Positions 1 to 8,449 of a stretch of DNA of 64,000 nucleotides are shown piece by piece. Each line of letters opens with the position of its first letter. Position 1 is the stretch's first letter. Below the pieces are notes generated by a model. That model was given only the letters and a program-made list of their open reading frames with translations. It was not told the DNA's origin and made no database searches. Made by a program: the position numbers and the translations under genes. Origin of the DNA: Azovibrio sp. (GTDB lineage: Bacteria > Pseudomonadota > Gammaproteobacteria > Burkholderiales > Rhodocyclaceae); contig JAOAIO010000001.1 of NCBI GenBank assembly GCA_026414665.1, positions 13,309 to 77,308 on the forward strand. Direction: 5' to 3'.

Positions 1-1584
<1,584 letters not shown>

Positions 1585-1604
1585 AAGGTAAGATGGGCGG
1601 TAAA

Positions 1605-1633
1605 TTGCCTCGGCTGTCCGCCCTCCTTACAAT
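1605..1633 (+). promoter_or_regulatory. Predicted sigma-70 promoter of the CAU tRNA
   Basis: TTGCCT at 1605-1610, a 17-bp spacer, then TACAAT at 1628-1633. This would start transcription near 1640, about 35 bases before the mature tRNA. It lies in the only gap between rpoD and the tRNA. Predicted from sequence only. Confidence 0.5.
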
Positions 1634-1674
1634 CGCCGACATTCTTGCCCTCGCCGAGCGGGCAAATAGGTCTC

Positions 1675-1753
1675 GGGCCGCTAGCTCATGCTTGGTTAGA
1701 GCAGCAGACTCATAATCTGTTGGTGCTGTGTTCGACTCACAGGCGGCCCACCA
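1675..1753 (+). tRNA. tRNA with CAU anticodon, probably tRNA-Ile2 (lysidine type)
   Basis: A complete cloverleaf. The 7-bp acceptor stem GGGCCGC (1675-1681) pairs with GCGGCCC (1743-1749), followed by A and an encoded CCA (1751-1753). The anticodon stem is 1704-1708 / 1716-1720 with loop CTCATAA, anticodon CAT at 1711-1713. The T arm is CTGTG-TTCGACT-CACAG. The anticodon arm context (GACTCATAATC followed by TTGGT) resembles E. coli ileX/ileY rather than elongator tRNA-Met, so the C34 is probably modified to lysidine by TilS to read AUA. Elongator Met is the alternative; an initiator is unlikely because the acceptor has a paired G1-C72. Confidence 0.85.
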
Positions 1754-1763
1754 ACCCAAGTCC

Positions 1764-1796
1764 TGCCCCAAGGCATCGAGACGATGCCTTGGGGCA
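1764..1796. terminator. Perfect 15-bp inverted repeat between the convergent tRNA and metW
   Basis: Arms 1764-1778 and 1782-1796 are perfectly complementary (TGCCCCAAGGCATCG and its reverse complement) around the 3-nt loop AGA. It sits between the tRNA (plus) and the end of metW (minus), where a bidirectional terminator would be expected. There is no T-tract on either side, so it may be a processing or stability hairpin or a U-less terminator. Confidence 0.5.
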
Positions 1797-1828
1797 GCGC
1801 CATTTGGGGCGATGAACGGGGCAGGTGC

Positions 1829-2440
1829 TTAGACGGCTGCGGGCGTGCCGTTGGCGCGGCCGAGGCGGTATAGGGCGACTTCGGCGTTCAAATTCGGATC
1901 GGTTTCGACGCGCTCGCCGTCGGCAAAGGCCAGCCGTTCGCGTATTTCGATGTCCTGTTCGTGGCACAGCGCATCGAAATCGGCGATGGTGAAAAAGCGC
2001 ACGTTGGGGGAGTCGTACCATTGGTACGGCAAGTGCCGGGAGACCGGCATCCGGCCGGCGGCAATGGCTTCCCGATGCGGCCGATAGCCGAAATTGGGGA
2101 AGGACACCACGGCCTCATGACCGACCCGCAGCATCTCCTTAAGTAGTGGCACGGTGTGGCGCACGGTTTGCAGTGAGAGCGACATGATGACATGGTCGAA
2201 GGAATCATCCTCGAAGCCTTGTAGTCCGCGCTCTAGGTCGAACTGCAACACATTGACGCCATTGCGGATGCAGGTCGTGACCTTGTCCGGATCGAGTTCC
2301 ACGCCGTAGCCCAGGATGCCTTTCTCGCGTTGCAGGAAGTCGAGCAAGGCGCCGTCACCGCAGCCAAGGTCGAGCACCCGCTCGCCGGGTCGGATCCAGC
2401 GCGCGATGTAGTCGAAGTCGAAGCGTCCGTACAAGGTCAT
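1829..2440 (-). CDS. metW: Methionine biosynthesis protein MetW
   Basis: 203-aa class I SAM-dependent methyltransferase-fold protein that partners MetX in many proteobacteria. MetW is reported to support homoserine acylation in organisms that carry metX-metW. The SAM-binding motif I is [12 protein letters not shown] near residue 20, and the compact Rossmann fold has the usual MetW length. The start overlaps the metX stop by 4 nt (ATGA), so the two are translationally coupled and share the metX leader regulation. The direct catalytic role of MetW is not settled. Confidence 0.95.
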   Translation of the reverse strand: MTLYGRFDFDYIARWIRPGERVLDLGCGDGALLDFLQREKGILGYGVELDPDKVTTCIRNGVNVLQFDLERGLQGFEDDSFDHVIMSLSLQTVRHTVPLLKEMLRVGHEAVVSFPNFGYRPHREAIAAGRMPVSRHLPYQWYDSPNVRFFTIADFDALCHEQDIEIRERLAFADGERVETDPNLNAEVALYRLGRANGTPAAV

Positions 2441-3570
2441 GTGGCAATACCCCCGAGATAGGCGCCCAGCGCGGCGTGATAATGGGGCGCATCGAGCAGG
2501 AAGGAATCATGTCCGGCATCGCAGTCGATCTCGGCGTAGCTCACCTTGCGGCCGTTGTGCAGCAAGGCGTACACGATCTCGCGGCTGCGCGCCGGAGAAA
2601 AGCGCCAGTCGGTGGTGAAGGAGGCGACGAAGAAATCGGCCCGGGCTCGGGCCAGGGCGGCGCACAGGTCGCCCCCGTAGTCGAATGCCGGATCGAAATA
2701 ATCAAGCGCCTTGGTGGTGAGCAGATAGGTATTGGCATCGAAGAACTCGGCGAACTTGTTGCCCTGGTAGCGCAGGTAGGACTCGATCTCGAATTCCACG
2801 TCGTAGTGGAAGCGGTGCTTGCCGTGCCGGAGCTGGCGGCCGAATTTCTCCGCCATTTGGTCGTCCGAGAGATAGGTGATGTGACCTACCATGCGCGCCA
2901 GGCGCAGCCCGTTTTTGGGCACGACGCCGTGTTCGTAGTAGTGGCCGCCGTGAAAATCGGGGTCGGAGAGAATGGCTTGGCGCGCCACCTCGTTAAAGGC
3001 GATGTTCTGCGCCGAGAGCCGGGGGGCCGAGGCGATGACGATGCCGTGCCGTACCCGCTCGGGATAAGCGAGGGTCCACTGCAGGGCCTGCATTCCGCCC
3101 AGGGAGCCGCCGATGACCGCCGCCCAGGTCTCAATGCCGAGCCGGTCCGCCAGGCGAGCCTGGGCCTCGACCCAGTCCTCTACCGTGACCAGAGGAAAGT
3201 CAGCGCCGTAGGGCTTGCCGGTTTGCGGGTTGATGGAGCGGGGCCCGGTGGAGCCGTAGCAGCCGCCTAGGTTGTTGACCCCCACCACGAAGAACTTGCG
3301 GGTATCGAGGGGCTTGCCCGGGCCTACCAGATTGTCCCACCAGCCAAGCGTCTGCTTTTTCTGACGGGCATCGTAATAGCCGGCCACATGATGGCTGCCG
3401 GACAAGGCGTGACAGACCAGCACCGCGTTGCTGCGGGCAGCGTTGAGCTCGCCATAGGTCTCGTAGATGAGCTCGAAGCCGGGCAGGCGGGCGCCGCTCT
3501 TTAAGCGGATTTCCTGGTCGAAACGGGCCGTTTGGGGGACGACGAGGCCCACGGAATTGGGGTCGGTCAT
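2437..3570 (-). CDS. metX: Homoserine O-acyltransferase MetX
   Basis: 377-aa alpha/beta hydrolase-fold enzyme that acylates homoserine (acetyl or succinyl donor), the committed step of methionine synthesis. The nucleophile elbow [12 protein letters not shown] has its serine at residue 156, and the C-terminal catalytic His lies in [10 protein letters not shown]. The ATG at 3570 follows CGGAGCACC and gives the normal family N-terminus. The frame stays open upstream to 3729, and an in-frame GTG at 3630 sits just after a GAGG, so a 20-residue N-terminal extension is possible. The leader carries a SAM-II-like aptamer, a terminator-like hairpin and a short overlapping ORF. metW follows with a 4-nt overlap. 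Donor specificity cannot be read from the sequence with certainty. Confidence 0.96.
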   Translation of the reverse strand: MTDPNSVGLVVPQTARFDQEIRLKSGARLPGFELIYETYGELNAARSNAVLVCHALSGSHHVAGYYDARQKKQTLGWWDNLVGPGKPLDTRKFFVVGVNNLGGCYGSTGPRSINPQTGKPYGADFPLVTVEDWVEAQARLADRLGIETWAAVIGGSLGGMQALQWTLAYPERVRHGIVIASAPRLSAQNIAFNEVARQAILSDPDFHGGHYYEHGVVPKNGLRLARMVGHITYLSDDQMAEKFGRQLRHGKHRFHYDVEFEIESYLRYQGNKFAEFFDANTYLLTTKALDYFDPAFDYGGDLCAALARARADFFVASFTTDWRFSPARSREIVYALLHNGRKVSYAEIDCDAGHDSFLLDAPHYHAALGAYLGGIAT

Positions 3571-3632
3571 GGTGCTCCGAATGTAAAAAACCCAGCCGGC
3601 CAAAACGGGGACTGGGTTCGGGGTGCGCACAT
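3567..3632 (-). CDS. Possible 21-codon upstream ORF in the metX leader
   Basis: A 21-codon ORF ([21 protein letters not shown]) starts at the ATG at 3632, two bases after the GAGG that forms the 3' end of the predicted SAM-II aptamer. Its TGA overlaps the metX ATG (ATGA). This geometry would couple metX translation to a riboswitch-controlled initiation site. The SD-to-ATG spacing is short, and the same GAGG could serve the in-frame GTG at 3630, so translation is unproven. Confidence 0.35.
   Translation of the reverse strand: MCAPRTQSPFWPAGFFTFGAP
3585..3618 (-). terminator. Terminator-like hairpin in the metX leader (possible attenuator)
   Basis: On the minus strand AACCCAG (3612-3618) pairs with CTGGGTT (3589-3595), followed by an uninterrupted run of six T (complement of 3585-3590). 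It lies between the SAM-II-like aptamer and the metX start, the position expected for a transcription attenuator. A competing pairing exists: CTGGTCGGG just upstream of the aptamer (plus 3685-3693) can pair with CCCGAACCCAG (plus 3612-3622), which includes the 5' arm of the hairpin. Confidence 0.6.
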
Positions 3633-3634
3633 GT

Positions 3635-3683
3635 CCTCGCTTTAGCTGTTTTTCACGCCCGCAAGCTGAGTTCAAAAAGGCGT
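3635..3683 (-). ncRNA. SAM-II-type riboswitch aptamer upstream of metX
   Basis: On the minus strand the P1 helix is ACGCC (plus 3679-3683) with GGCGT (plus 3655-3659). The loop runs from the T-rich stretch to CTCAGCTTGC. The 3' tail GAAAAACAGCTAAAGCGAGG can form the pseudoknot: CTC with GAG, GCTT with AAGC, GC with GC leaving TA unpaired. This reproduces the SAM-II (metA motif) layout, including the conserved TTGC and GCTAAA elements and a T-rich loop followed by an A-rich linker. The gene it precedes, metX, is the classical SAM-II target. SAM would be expected to repress. The family is best known from Alphaproteobacteria; the match here was made by eye. Confidence 0.75.
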
Positions 3684-3707
3684 TCCCGACCAGCGTCGGA
3701 GTAGGCA

Positions 3708-3736
3708 ACAGTACCGGCGGCGCCGGCAAAAGTCAA
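3708..3736 (-). promoter_or_regulatory. Predicted sigma-70 promoter of metX-metW
   Basis: On the minus strand TTGACT (complement of 3731-3736), a 17-bp spacer, then TACTGT (complement of 3708-3713). Initiation near 3701 would place the 5' end just ahead of the antiterminator-like strand and the SAM-II-like aptamer. The -35 box matches consensus at five of six positions. Confidence 0.6.
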
Positions 3737-3752
3737 TCGAGCCCAATCGGAT

Positions 3753-5501
3753 TCAGCTGGCTGCCACGGGCACGGGATTGTTGAGCTTTTCCACCGCTTC
3801 GCGGATCTTGCTCGTTTCTTCGAGCCGCAGGATGCGCCGCACTTGCGGCGCCAGCTCGCTCACATCGGCCTTCAGCACCCGGCTCTTGACCTCGAGAATC
3901 TGGGAGGGATGCATGGAGAAGGTACGTAGCCCCATGCCGAGCAAAAGGCGGGTGAACTTGGGCGCGCCCGCCATCTCGCCGCAGACCGAGACGGGAACGC
4001 CGGCTTTCTCGGCGCTGGCGATGGTGTGCGCCACGAGCATCAGCACTGCCGGGTGGAGCGGATCGTAGAGGCTGGCGACTTGTTCGTCGGTGCGGTCGAT
4101 GGCGAGGGTGTATTGGATCAGGTCGTTGGTGCCGATGGAAAGAAAGTCGAGGCGGCGCAGGAACATGCTCACGGCCAGGGCCGCGCCGGGAATTTCGATC
4201 ATGCCGCCCACCTCGATGTTCTCGTCGAACAGGATCTTCTCGCCGCGGAGACTGGACTTGGCCTGCTCCACCGCCGCTAGGGTGGCGTCGATCTGGTGGG
4301 CGTGCGAGAGCATGGGAATCAGCAGCTTCACCTTGCCGTAGCGGGAAGCGCGCAGGATGGCCCGGAGTTGCAGGTGGAACATCTTCGGCTCGGCGAGCGA
4401 CAGGCGGATGGCGCGCCGGCCTAGGGCCGGATTGGTTTGGGTGCGCTGCTGGTCGATGGCTTTGTCGGCGCCCAAATCGAAAGTGCGGATGGTCACGGGC
4501 CGGCCTTCCATGGCTTTGACCACCTTGCGATAGGCTTCGAATTGCTCGTCCTCCGAGGGCATGTCGCCGCGACCGAGGAACAGGAACTCGGTACGGAACA
4601 GGCCGATGCCGTCGGCGCCGGCTTCGAGGGCGTCCTTGGCGTCGGCCGGCAGCTCGATATTGGCTTGCAGGCTCACCGAGACCCCGTCCAGGGTTTCCGA
4701 GGGGGCCGACTTGAGGCGCTTGAGTTTGTTGCGTTCGAGCTCGATTTGCTCCTTACGGATCTGATATTCCTCGAGCACGCGCTCATCGGGATTGACGATC
4801 AGCACCCCCCGGGTGCCATCGACGATCAAAAGCTCCTCGTCGCGGATCATGGCGCGCGCATCGCCGAGACCGACGATGGCGGGAATCGCCATGCTGCGTG
4901 CCAGAATCGCGGTGTGCGAAGTAGCGCCGCCAACATCGGTGACGAAGGCGGCGAAGCGGTGTTCCTTGAAAGCGATGACATCGGCCGGCGACAGGTCGTG
5001 CGCGACGATGATCAGGTTTTCCTCAGTCACGCCCTTGCGCCGCTTTAATACCGGCCGGGCCGGATGGCCGAGGAGTTCCTTCACCACGCGCTCCACTACC
5101 TGCACCACATCGAAGCGGCGCTCCTTCAGGTAGGGGTCCTCGAACTGCTCGAACTGGGCGGCCAGATGCTCCATTTGCTGCACGAGGGCCCATTCTGCAT
5201 TGCAGCGCCGCTCGCGGATGATCTGCTTGGGCACTTCGACCAGCTCCGGGTCGTGCAGGAACATCACATGCAGGTCGATGAAGGCCGCCAGTTCCGCCGG
5301 CGCGTGCTCGGCGTTTTCCTTCATGGCCGCGAGTTCCTCGCGCACCGCCTGGAGCGCCTGCTCGAGCCGGCTGACTTCCTTGTCTACCAGGCGCGGGGCA
5401 ATGGTCAGGTGCGCCACCTCCAAGGTGGCGTGGGACATGAGCATGGCCCGGCCGATGGCGATGCCGCCGGATACGCCTAAGCCATGTAGGGTGAAGCTCA
5501 C
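3753..5501 (-). CDS. ptsI: PTS phosphoenolpyruvate-protein phosphotransferase (Enzyme I)
   Basis: 582-aa Enzyme I, which takes phosphate from PEP and passes it to HPr. The phosphorylated histidine lies in GGATSHTAILARSMAIP (His196), between the HPr-binding N-terminal domain and the PEP-binding TIM barrel. The C-terminal barrel holds the LFRTEFLFLGR signature and the CGEMAG motif. The start is GTG at 5501, overlapping the HPr stop by 4 nt; the open frame runs on upstream through ptsH in another frame and is not coding. It is the last gene of EIIA-HPr-EI. No sugar-specific EIIB/EIIC is present, so a regulatory PTS is likely. Confidence 0.97.
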   Translation of the reverse strand: MSFTLHGLGVSGGIAIGRAMLMSHATLEVAHLTIAPRLVDKEVSRLEQALQAVREELAAMKENAEHAPAELAAFIDLHVMFLHDPELVEVPKQIIRERRCNAEWALVQQMEHLAAQFEQFEDPYLKERRFDVVQVVERVVKELLGHPARPVLKRRKGVTEENLIIVAHDLSPADVIAFKEHRFAAFVTDVGGATSHTAILARSMAIPAIVGLGDARAMIRDEELLIVDGTRGVLIVNPDERVLEEYQIRKEQIELERNKLKRLKSAPSETLDGVSVSLQANIELPADAKDALEAGADGIGLFRTEFLFLGRGDMPSEDEQFEAYRKVVKAMEGRPVTIRTFDLGADKAIDQQRTQTNPALGRRAIRLSLAEPKMFHLQLRAILRASRYGKVKLLIPMLSHAHQIDATLAAVEQAKSSLRGEKILFDENIEVGGMIEIPGAALAVSMFLRRLDFLSIGTNDLIQYTLAIDRTDEQVASLYDPLHPAVLMLVAHTIASAEKAGVPVSVCGEMAGAPKFTRLLLGMGLRTFSMHPSQILEVKSRVLKADVSELAPQVRRILRLEETSKIREAVEKLNNPVPVAAS

Positions 5502-5767
5502 TCGCCTTCTCCGAAGCGGTCCGCGATTAAGGCCAGAATGGCCTGCATGGCCTCGGCCTCGTCGGGGCCGTCGGTCTCGATGGTGACGCTGCTGCCTTTC
5601 GCGGCGGCCAGCATCATCACGCCCATGATACTTTTCGCATTGATGCGGCGGCCGTTCTTTTCCATCCAGACTTCGCAAGCAAAGCGGCTGGCGGTTTGGG
5701 TGAGCTTGGCGGAGGCCCGCGCATGTAGCCCGAGCTTGTTGATGATTTCGGCTTCCCTACGCAACAT
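5498..5767 (-). CDS. ptsH: PTS phosphocarrier protein HPr
   Basis: 89-aa HPr. The active-site histidine is His15 in NKLGLHARA, and the regulatory serine is Ser46 in INAKSIMGVMML, so both the EI-dependent and the HprK-type phosphorylation sites are kept. The start at 5767 overlaps the EIIA stop (TGATG) and the stop overlaps the ptsI GTG by 4 nt. HPr kinase is not in the window. Length and motifs are canonical. Confidence 0.97.
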   Translation of the reverse strand: MLRREAEIINKLGLHARASAKLTQTASRFACEVWMEKNGRRINAKSIMGVMMLAAAKGSSVTIETDGPDEAEAMQAILALIADRFGEGE

Positions 5768-6159
5768 CAGATGTCCTTGAGCATATTCAACACCCCGTCC
5801 CGCGCGCCGCTCACTGCCTTGGCTAGCATGGTTTCCATGCCTTTTTCCCGGTAGGTGAGGGCCCGCAGCAGCATGGGCAGACTGACTCCCGTGACAGCCT
5901 CGATGCGGCCGGGTTCCAAGAGCTTCAGGACCACATTGGCGGGAGTCGCGCCGTAGATGTCGGTCATGATCAGCACGCCTTCGCCGGCGTCCACCTGTTC
6001 TACCATGCGCCGCGCCAAGGGCAGGATGTCGAGCGGGTCGTCCTGCGCCGCGACGCCGAGTTGCATGAGCAGCGGCGGGCGTTTGTTGAGAACGTGGCAG
6101 ACATTCTGGAGCAAAGCTTCGCCCAAGGTGCCGTGCGTCACGAGCAAAATGCCGATCAT
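5767..6159 (-). CDS. PTS EIIA component, mannose (Man) family
   Basis: 130-aa EIIA of the mannose/ManX fold. The N-terminus (MIGILLVTHGTLGEAL) carries the phosphorylated His9, and the MTDIYGATPANVV segment is the family signature. With HPr and EI directly downstream and no IIB/IIC partner, this is the incomplete PTS found in many betaproteobacteria, where the EIIA acts as a regulatory phosphoacceptor rather than in sugar uptake. A promoter-like sequence lies about 33 bases upstream. Confidence 0.93.
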   Translation of the reverse strand: MIGILLVTHGTLGEALLQNVCHVLNKRPPLLMQLGVAAQDDPLDILPLARRMVEQVDAGEGVLIMTDIYGATPANVVLKLLEPGRIEAVTGVSLPMLLRALTYREKGMETMLAKAVSGARDGVLNMLKDI

Positions 6160-6191
6160 GGTGCGGGAGGGGTCGAGACGAAAGAAGGGCT

Positions 6192-6219
6192 ATTCTAACG
6201 AAACCATGACCAAAGTCAG
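6192..6219 (-). promoter_or_regulatory. Predicted sigma-70 promoter of EIIA-ptsH-ptsI
   Basis: On the minus strand CTGACT (complement of 6214-6219), a 16-bp spacer, then TAGAAT (complement of 6192-6197), about 33 bases ahead of the EIIA start. It lies in the 250-base gap between apbE and EIIA. That gap also holds a 7-bp hairpin at 6349-6368 (CGGCGAG / CTCGCCG, no T-tract) just past the apbE stop; nothing else was recognised there. Confidence 0.45.
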
Positions 6220-6409
6220 AGAAACGTCGAATCCATCGCGGCATGGTCAGACCTGCACGGCGCGCCGGTTTACCGCAGGGTGCCGTGCATCCGCGCTGGC
6301 GCGGACGGGTGGCGGCATGGCGCCCCCGTGCTTGGCTATCCATCCTGTCGGCGAGGCCTTGCTCGCCGGTCGCGCATGACGGACGTGCGCCCTGGCCGGC
6401 CGATCCTGC

Positions 6410-7447
6410 TTACGGCACGACGCTAAGATGCGCAGGCTTGCCGAGAAAGGTGAGCCTGGCTTGCAGTGCCGCCGTGACCTCGATCCGCCCTTCCGGGTCG
6501 ATTCGCAGCACTTGCGTGGCGCCGACTTGCCGGGCCGCTTCTTGCCAGTGCGCGGGGCCGGCGATGAAGATGGGCTTGGAGAGCGCATCCGAAAGCGTGC
6601 CGGCCTTGGGCCCCGGGGGCATGAGCACCGTCACCGCTTGGGTATGCGTCACGGGTTCCGCCGTGGCGGGATCGAGCAAGTGGCTATAGCGCCGTCCGTT
6701 CAGCTCGAAATAGCGTTGATAGTCGCCGGAAGTGCCAATCGCCTCGCCATCGCGCAGCTCCAAGGTGGCAATCGCGCCGGGCTGGCGCGGGTGTTGAATG
6801 CCGACGCGCCAGGGCTTGCCGTGCTTGTCCCCCAACGCCATGACGTTGCCGCCGATGTTGATCAGGGCGTTACGCACCCCGGCGGCGCGCAGCCGGGCGG
6901 CTGCCAGATCGAGCGCCACACCCTTCAGGTAGCCGCCGAAATCGAGTGCCACCTTGGGGTTGCGGCTACTGATCCGATCGGCCTCGATGTCGATATCGGC
7001 GATCGAAGCTGGGTGCTGACGCCAAGCGTCAATGGCCGCGGCGTCGGGCAGCGCGGCCTTGAATTCGTCGGCATGAAAGCCCCAGAGCGCGATCAAGCGG
7101 CCAATGCCGGGGTCGAAGCGATAGCCGCTTAGCTGCGCCAATTCCTTTGCCTCGCGCACAAAAGCGAGCATTTCGGGCGTGGCTAAGTGCGTGCGTCCGG
7201 CTGCGAGCGCCGCGTTCAGTGCGCTTAGCTCTGAGGCCTGCCAGGCGTGGTAAGTGCGGTGTAGGCGGTCGAACTCGCGCAGCACGGCGCCGGCCGCCTC
7301 GCGGGCTTGAGGCTCGGGCAGGTCGGCCACGAGGATCTCCACGCGGGTGCCGAACACGTAGGATTCTTGTTGCACCAGGGGCGGCTGCCGGTCGCAGCCG
7401 GCGAGCAGCATCAGAAGGCCGAGGGCGAGGCAGAGGTGCTTGAACAC
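6410..7447 (-). CDS. apbE: FAD:protein FMN transferase ApbE (lipoprotein)
   Basis: 345-aa ApbE-family protein, which covalently attaches FMN to threonines of redox proteins such as RnfG/NqrC-type subunits. The N-terminus is a lipoprotein signal ending in the lipobox LLAGC, so it is predicted to be anchored on the periplasmic side. Family motifs seen are VFGTRVEI, DPGIGRLIALWGF, ALDFGGYLKGVALD, NIGGNVMALG and TSGDYQRYFE...RYSHLLDP. The GTG start at 7447 puts the first 37 nt inside the end of gshB; a later start would lose the signal peptide. No Rnf, Nqr or other flavinylation target is present in the window. Confidence 0.93.
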   Translation of the reverse strand: MFKHLCLALGLLMLLAGCDRQPPLVQQESYVFGTRVEILVADLPEPQAREAAGAVLREFDRLHRTYHAWQASELSALNAALAAGRTHLATPEMLAFVREAKELAQLSGYRFDPGIGRLIALWGFHADEFKAALPDAAAIDAWRQHPASIADIDIEADRISSRNPKVALDFGGYLKGVALDLAAARLRAAGVRNALINIGGNVMALGDKHGKPWRVGIQHPRQPGAIATLELRDGEAIGTSGDYQRYFELNGRRYSHLLDPATAEPVTHTQAVTVLMPPGPKAGTLSDALSKPIFIAGPAHWQEAARQVGATQVLRIDPEGRIEVTAALQARLTFLGKPAHLSVVP

Positions 7448-8442
7448 AGGCGCTCCAAAGCGGTGATGCAGGCTCCGGCGGCATCGAAGCCGGTCTGCTG
7501 ACGGATTTCCACCATGCAGGTGGGGCTGGTGACGTTGATTTCCGTGAGATAGTCCCCGATCACGTCGAGGCCGACGATGAAGAGGCCGCGCTGCCAGAGC
7601 ACGGGGCCGAGCCGCTCGGCAATTTCGCGGTCGCGGGGCGAGAGTTCTTGGGCTACCCCGGTGCCGCCGGCGGCGAGATTGCCCCGGTTCTCCCCCGCCT
7701 TGGGAATGCGCGCCAAGCACCAAGGCACGGGCTTGCCGGCAATCAGCAGGATGCGCTTGTCGCCCTGGGCGATGGCTTGCAGATACTGTTGCACCATGAT
7801 GGTCCGCGTGCCCATCCGCGTTAGGGTTTCCAGGATCACGTTGCGGTTCGAATCATTGCGGTGGATGCGAAAGACCTGGCTGCCGCCCATGCCGTCCAGT
7901 GGCTTGGCCACCACGTCGCGCTGCTCGTCGATGAAATGTTGAATCAGGTTTAAGTCGCGGCTCACCAGGGTGGGCGCGGTGAAACGGTCGAACTCGGCGA
8001 TGGCGAGCTTTTCCGAATGGTCGCGCAGCGCCCGGGGCTTGTTGTAAACCCGCGCCCCCTCGGCCTCGGCCCGCTCCAGCAGCCAGGTGGCGGTGACGTA
8101 TTCGCTGTCGAAGGGCGGATCCTTGCGCATCAGCACCGCATCGAACCGGCGTAAGGGCAGCCATGCACGTCCGGTTTCCCGGTACCAATCGTGGTTATTG
8201 AGACTTAAATTAAGACGCACGGCTTCCCCGTACACGCTGCCAGCGCTCGTGTTTTCTGGTCGTTGCCAACTCAGGCTGGCGGCTTCGATCGCATAGACTT
8301 CGTGGCCATGGGCTTGGGCTGCGCGCATCAGAGCCACCCCGGGATCGTTGAAAGCCTTGCGACTAGACAGAGGGTCTACGATGAAAGCCAACGACAGGCT
8401 GGCTTCCTTATCGGGAGTGCGCGTGGCGAAGCTTAACTGCAT
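7411..8442 (-). CDS. gshB: Glutathione synthetase
   Basis: 343-aa ATP-grasp enzyme that joins glycine to gamma-glutamylcysteine. The N-terminal fold begins LSLAFIVDPLSSRKAFNDP. Recognisable core motifs are LMRKDPPFDSEYV, VAKPLDGMGGSQVFRI, IMVQQYL, GDKRILLIAGKPVPWCLAR and NVTSPTC near the C-terminus. The ATG at 8442 gives the normal N-terminus; the frame is open further upstream but that overlaps the preceding gene. It begins 7 nt after the gamma-glutamylcyclotransferase-like gene and overlaps apbE by 37 nt. The C-terminal tail is slightly longer than in E. coli GshB. Confidence 0.97.
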   Translation of the reverse strand: MQLSFATRTPDKEASLSLAFIVDPLSSRKAFNDPGVALMRAAQAHGHEVYAIEAASLSWQRPENTSAGSVYGEAVRLNLSLNNHDWYRETGRAWLPLRRFDAVLMRKDPPFDSEYVTATWLLERAEAEGARVYNKPRALRDHSEKLAIAEFDRFTAPTLVSRDLNLIQHFIDEQRDVVAKPLDGMGGSQVFRIHRNDSNRNVILETLTRMGTRTIMVQQYLQAIAQGDKRILLIAGKPVPWCLARIPKAGENRGNLAAGGTGVAQELSPRDREIAERLGPVLWQRGLFIVGLDVIGDYLTEINVTSPTCMVEIRQQTGFDAAGACITALERLCSSTSASPSAF

Positions 8443-8449
8443 GTTGGTT

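Noticed and set aside
5502-6343. Upstream extensions of the ptsI and ptsH frames
   Set aside because: They overlap the neighbouring PTS genes in the wrong frame; family N-termini start at 5501 and 5767.
6349-6368. CGGCGAG/CTCGCCG hairpin after apbE as a rho-independent terminator
   Set aside because: Only 7 bp and no T-tract on the minus strand; mentioned with the PTS promoter but not called as a terminator.
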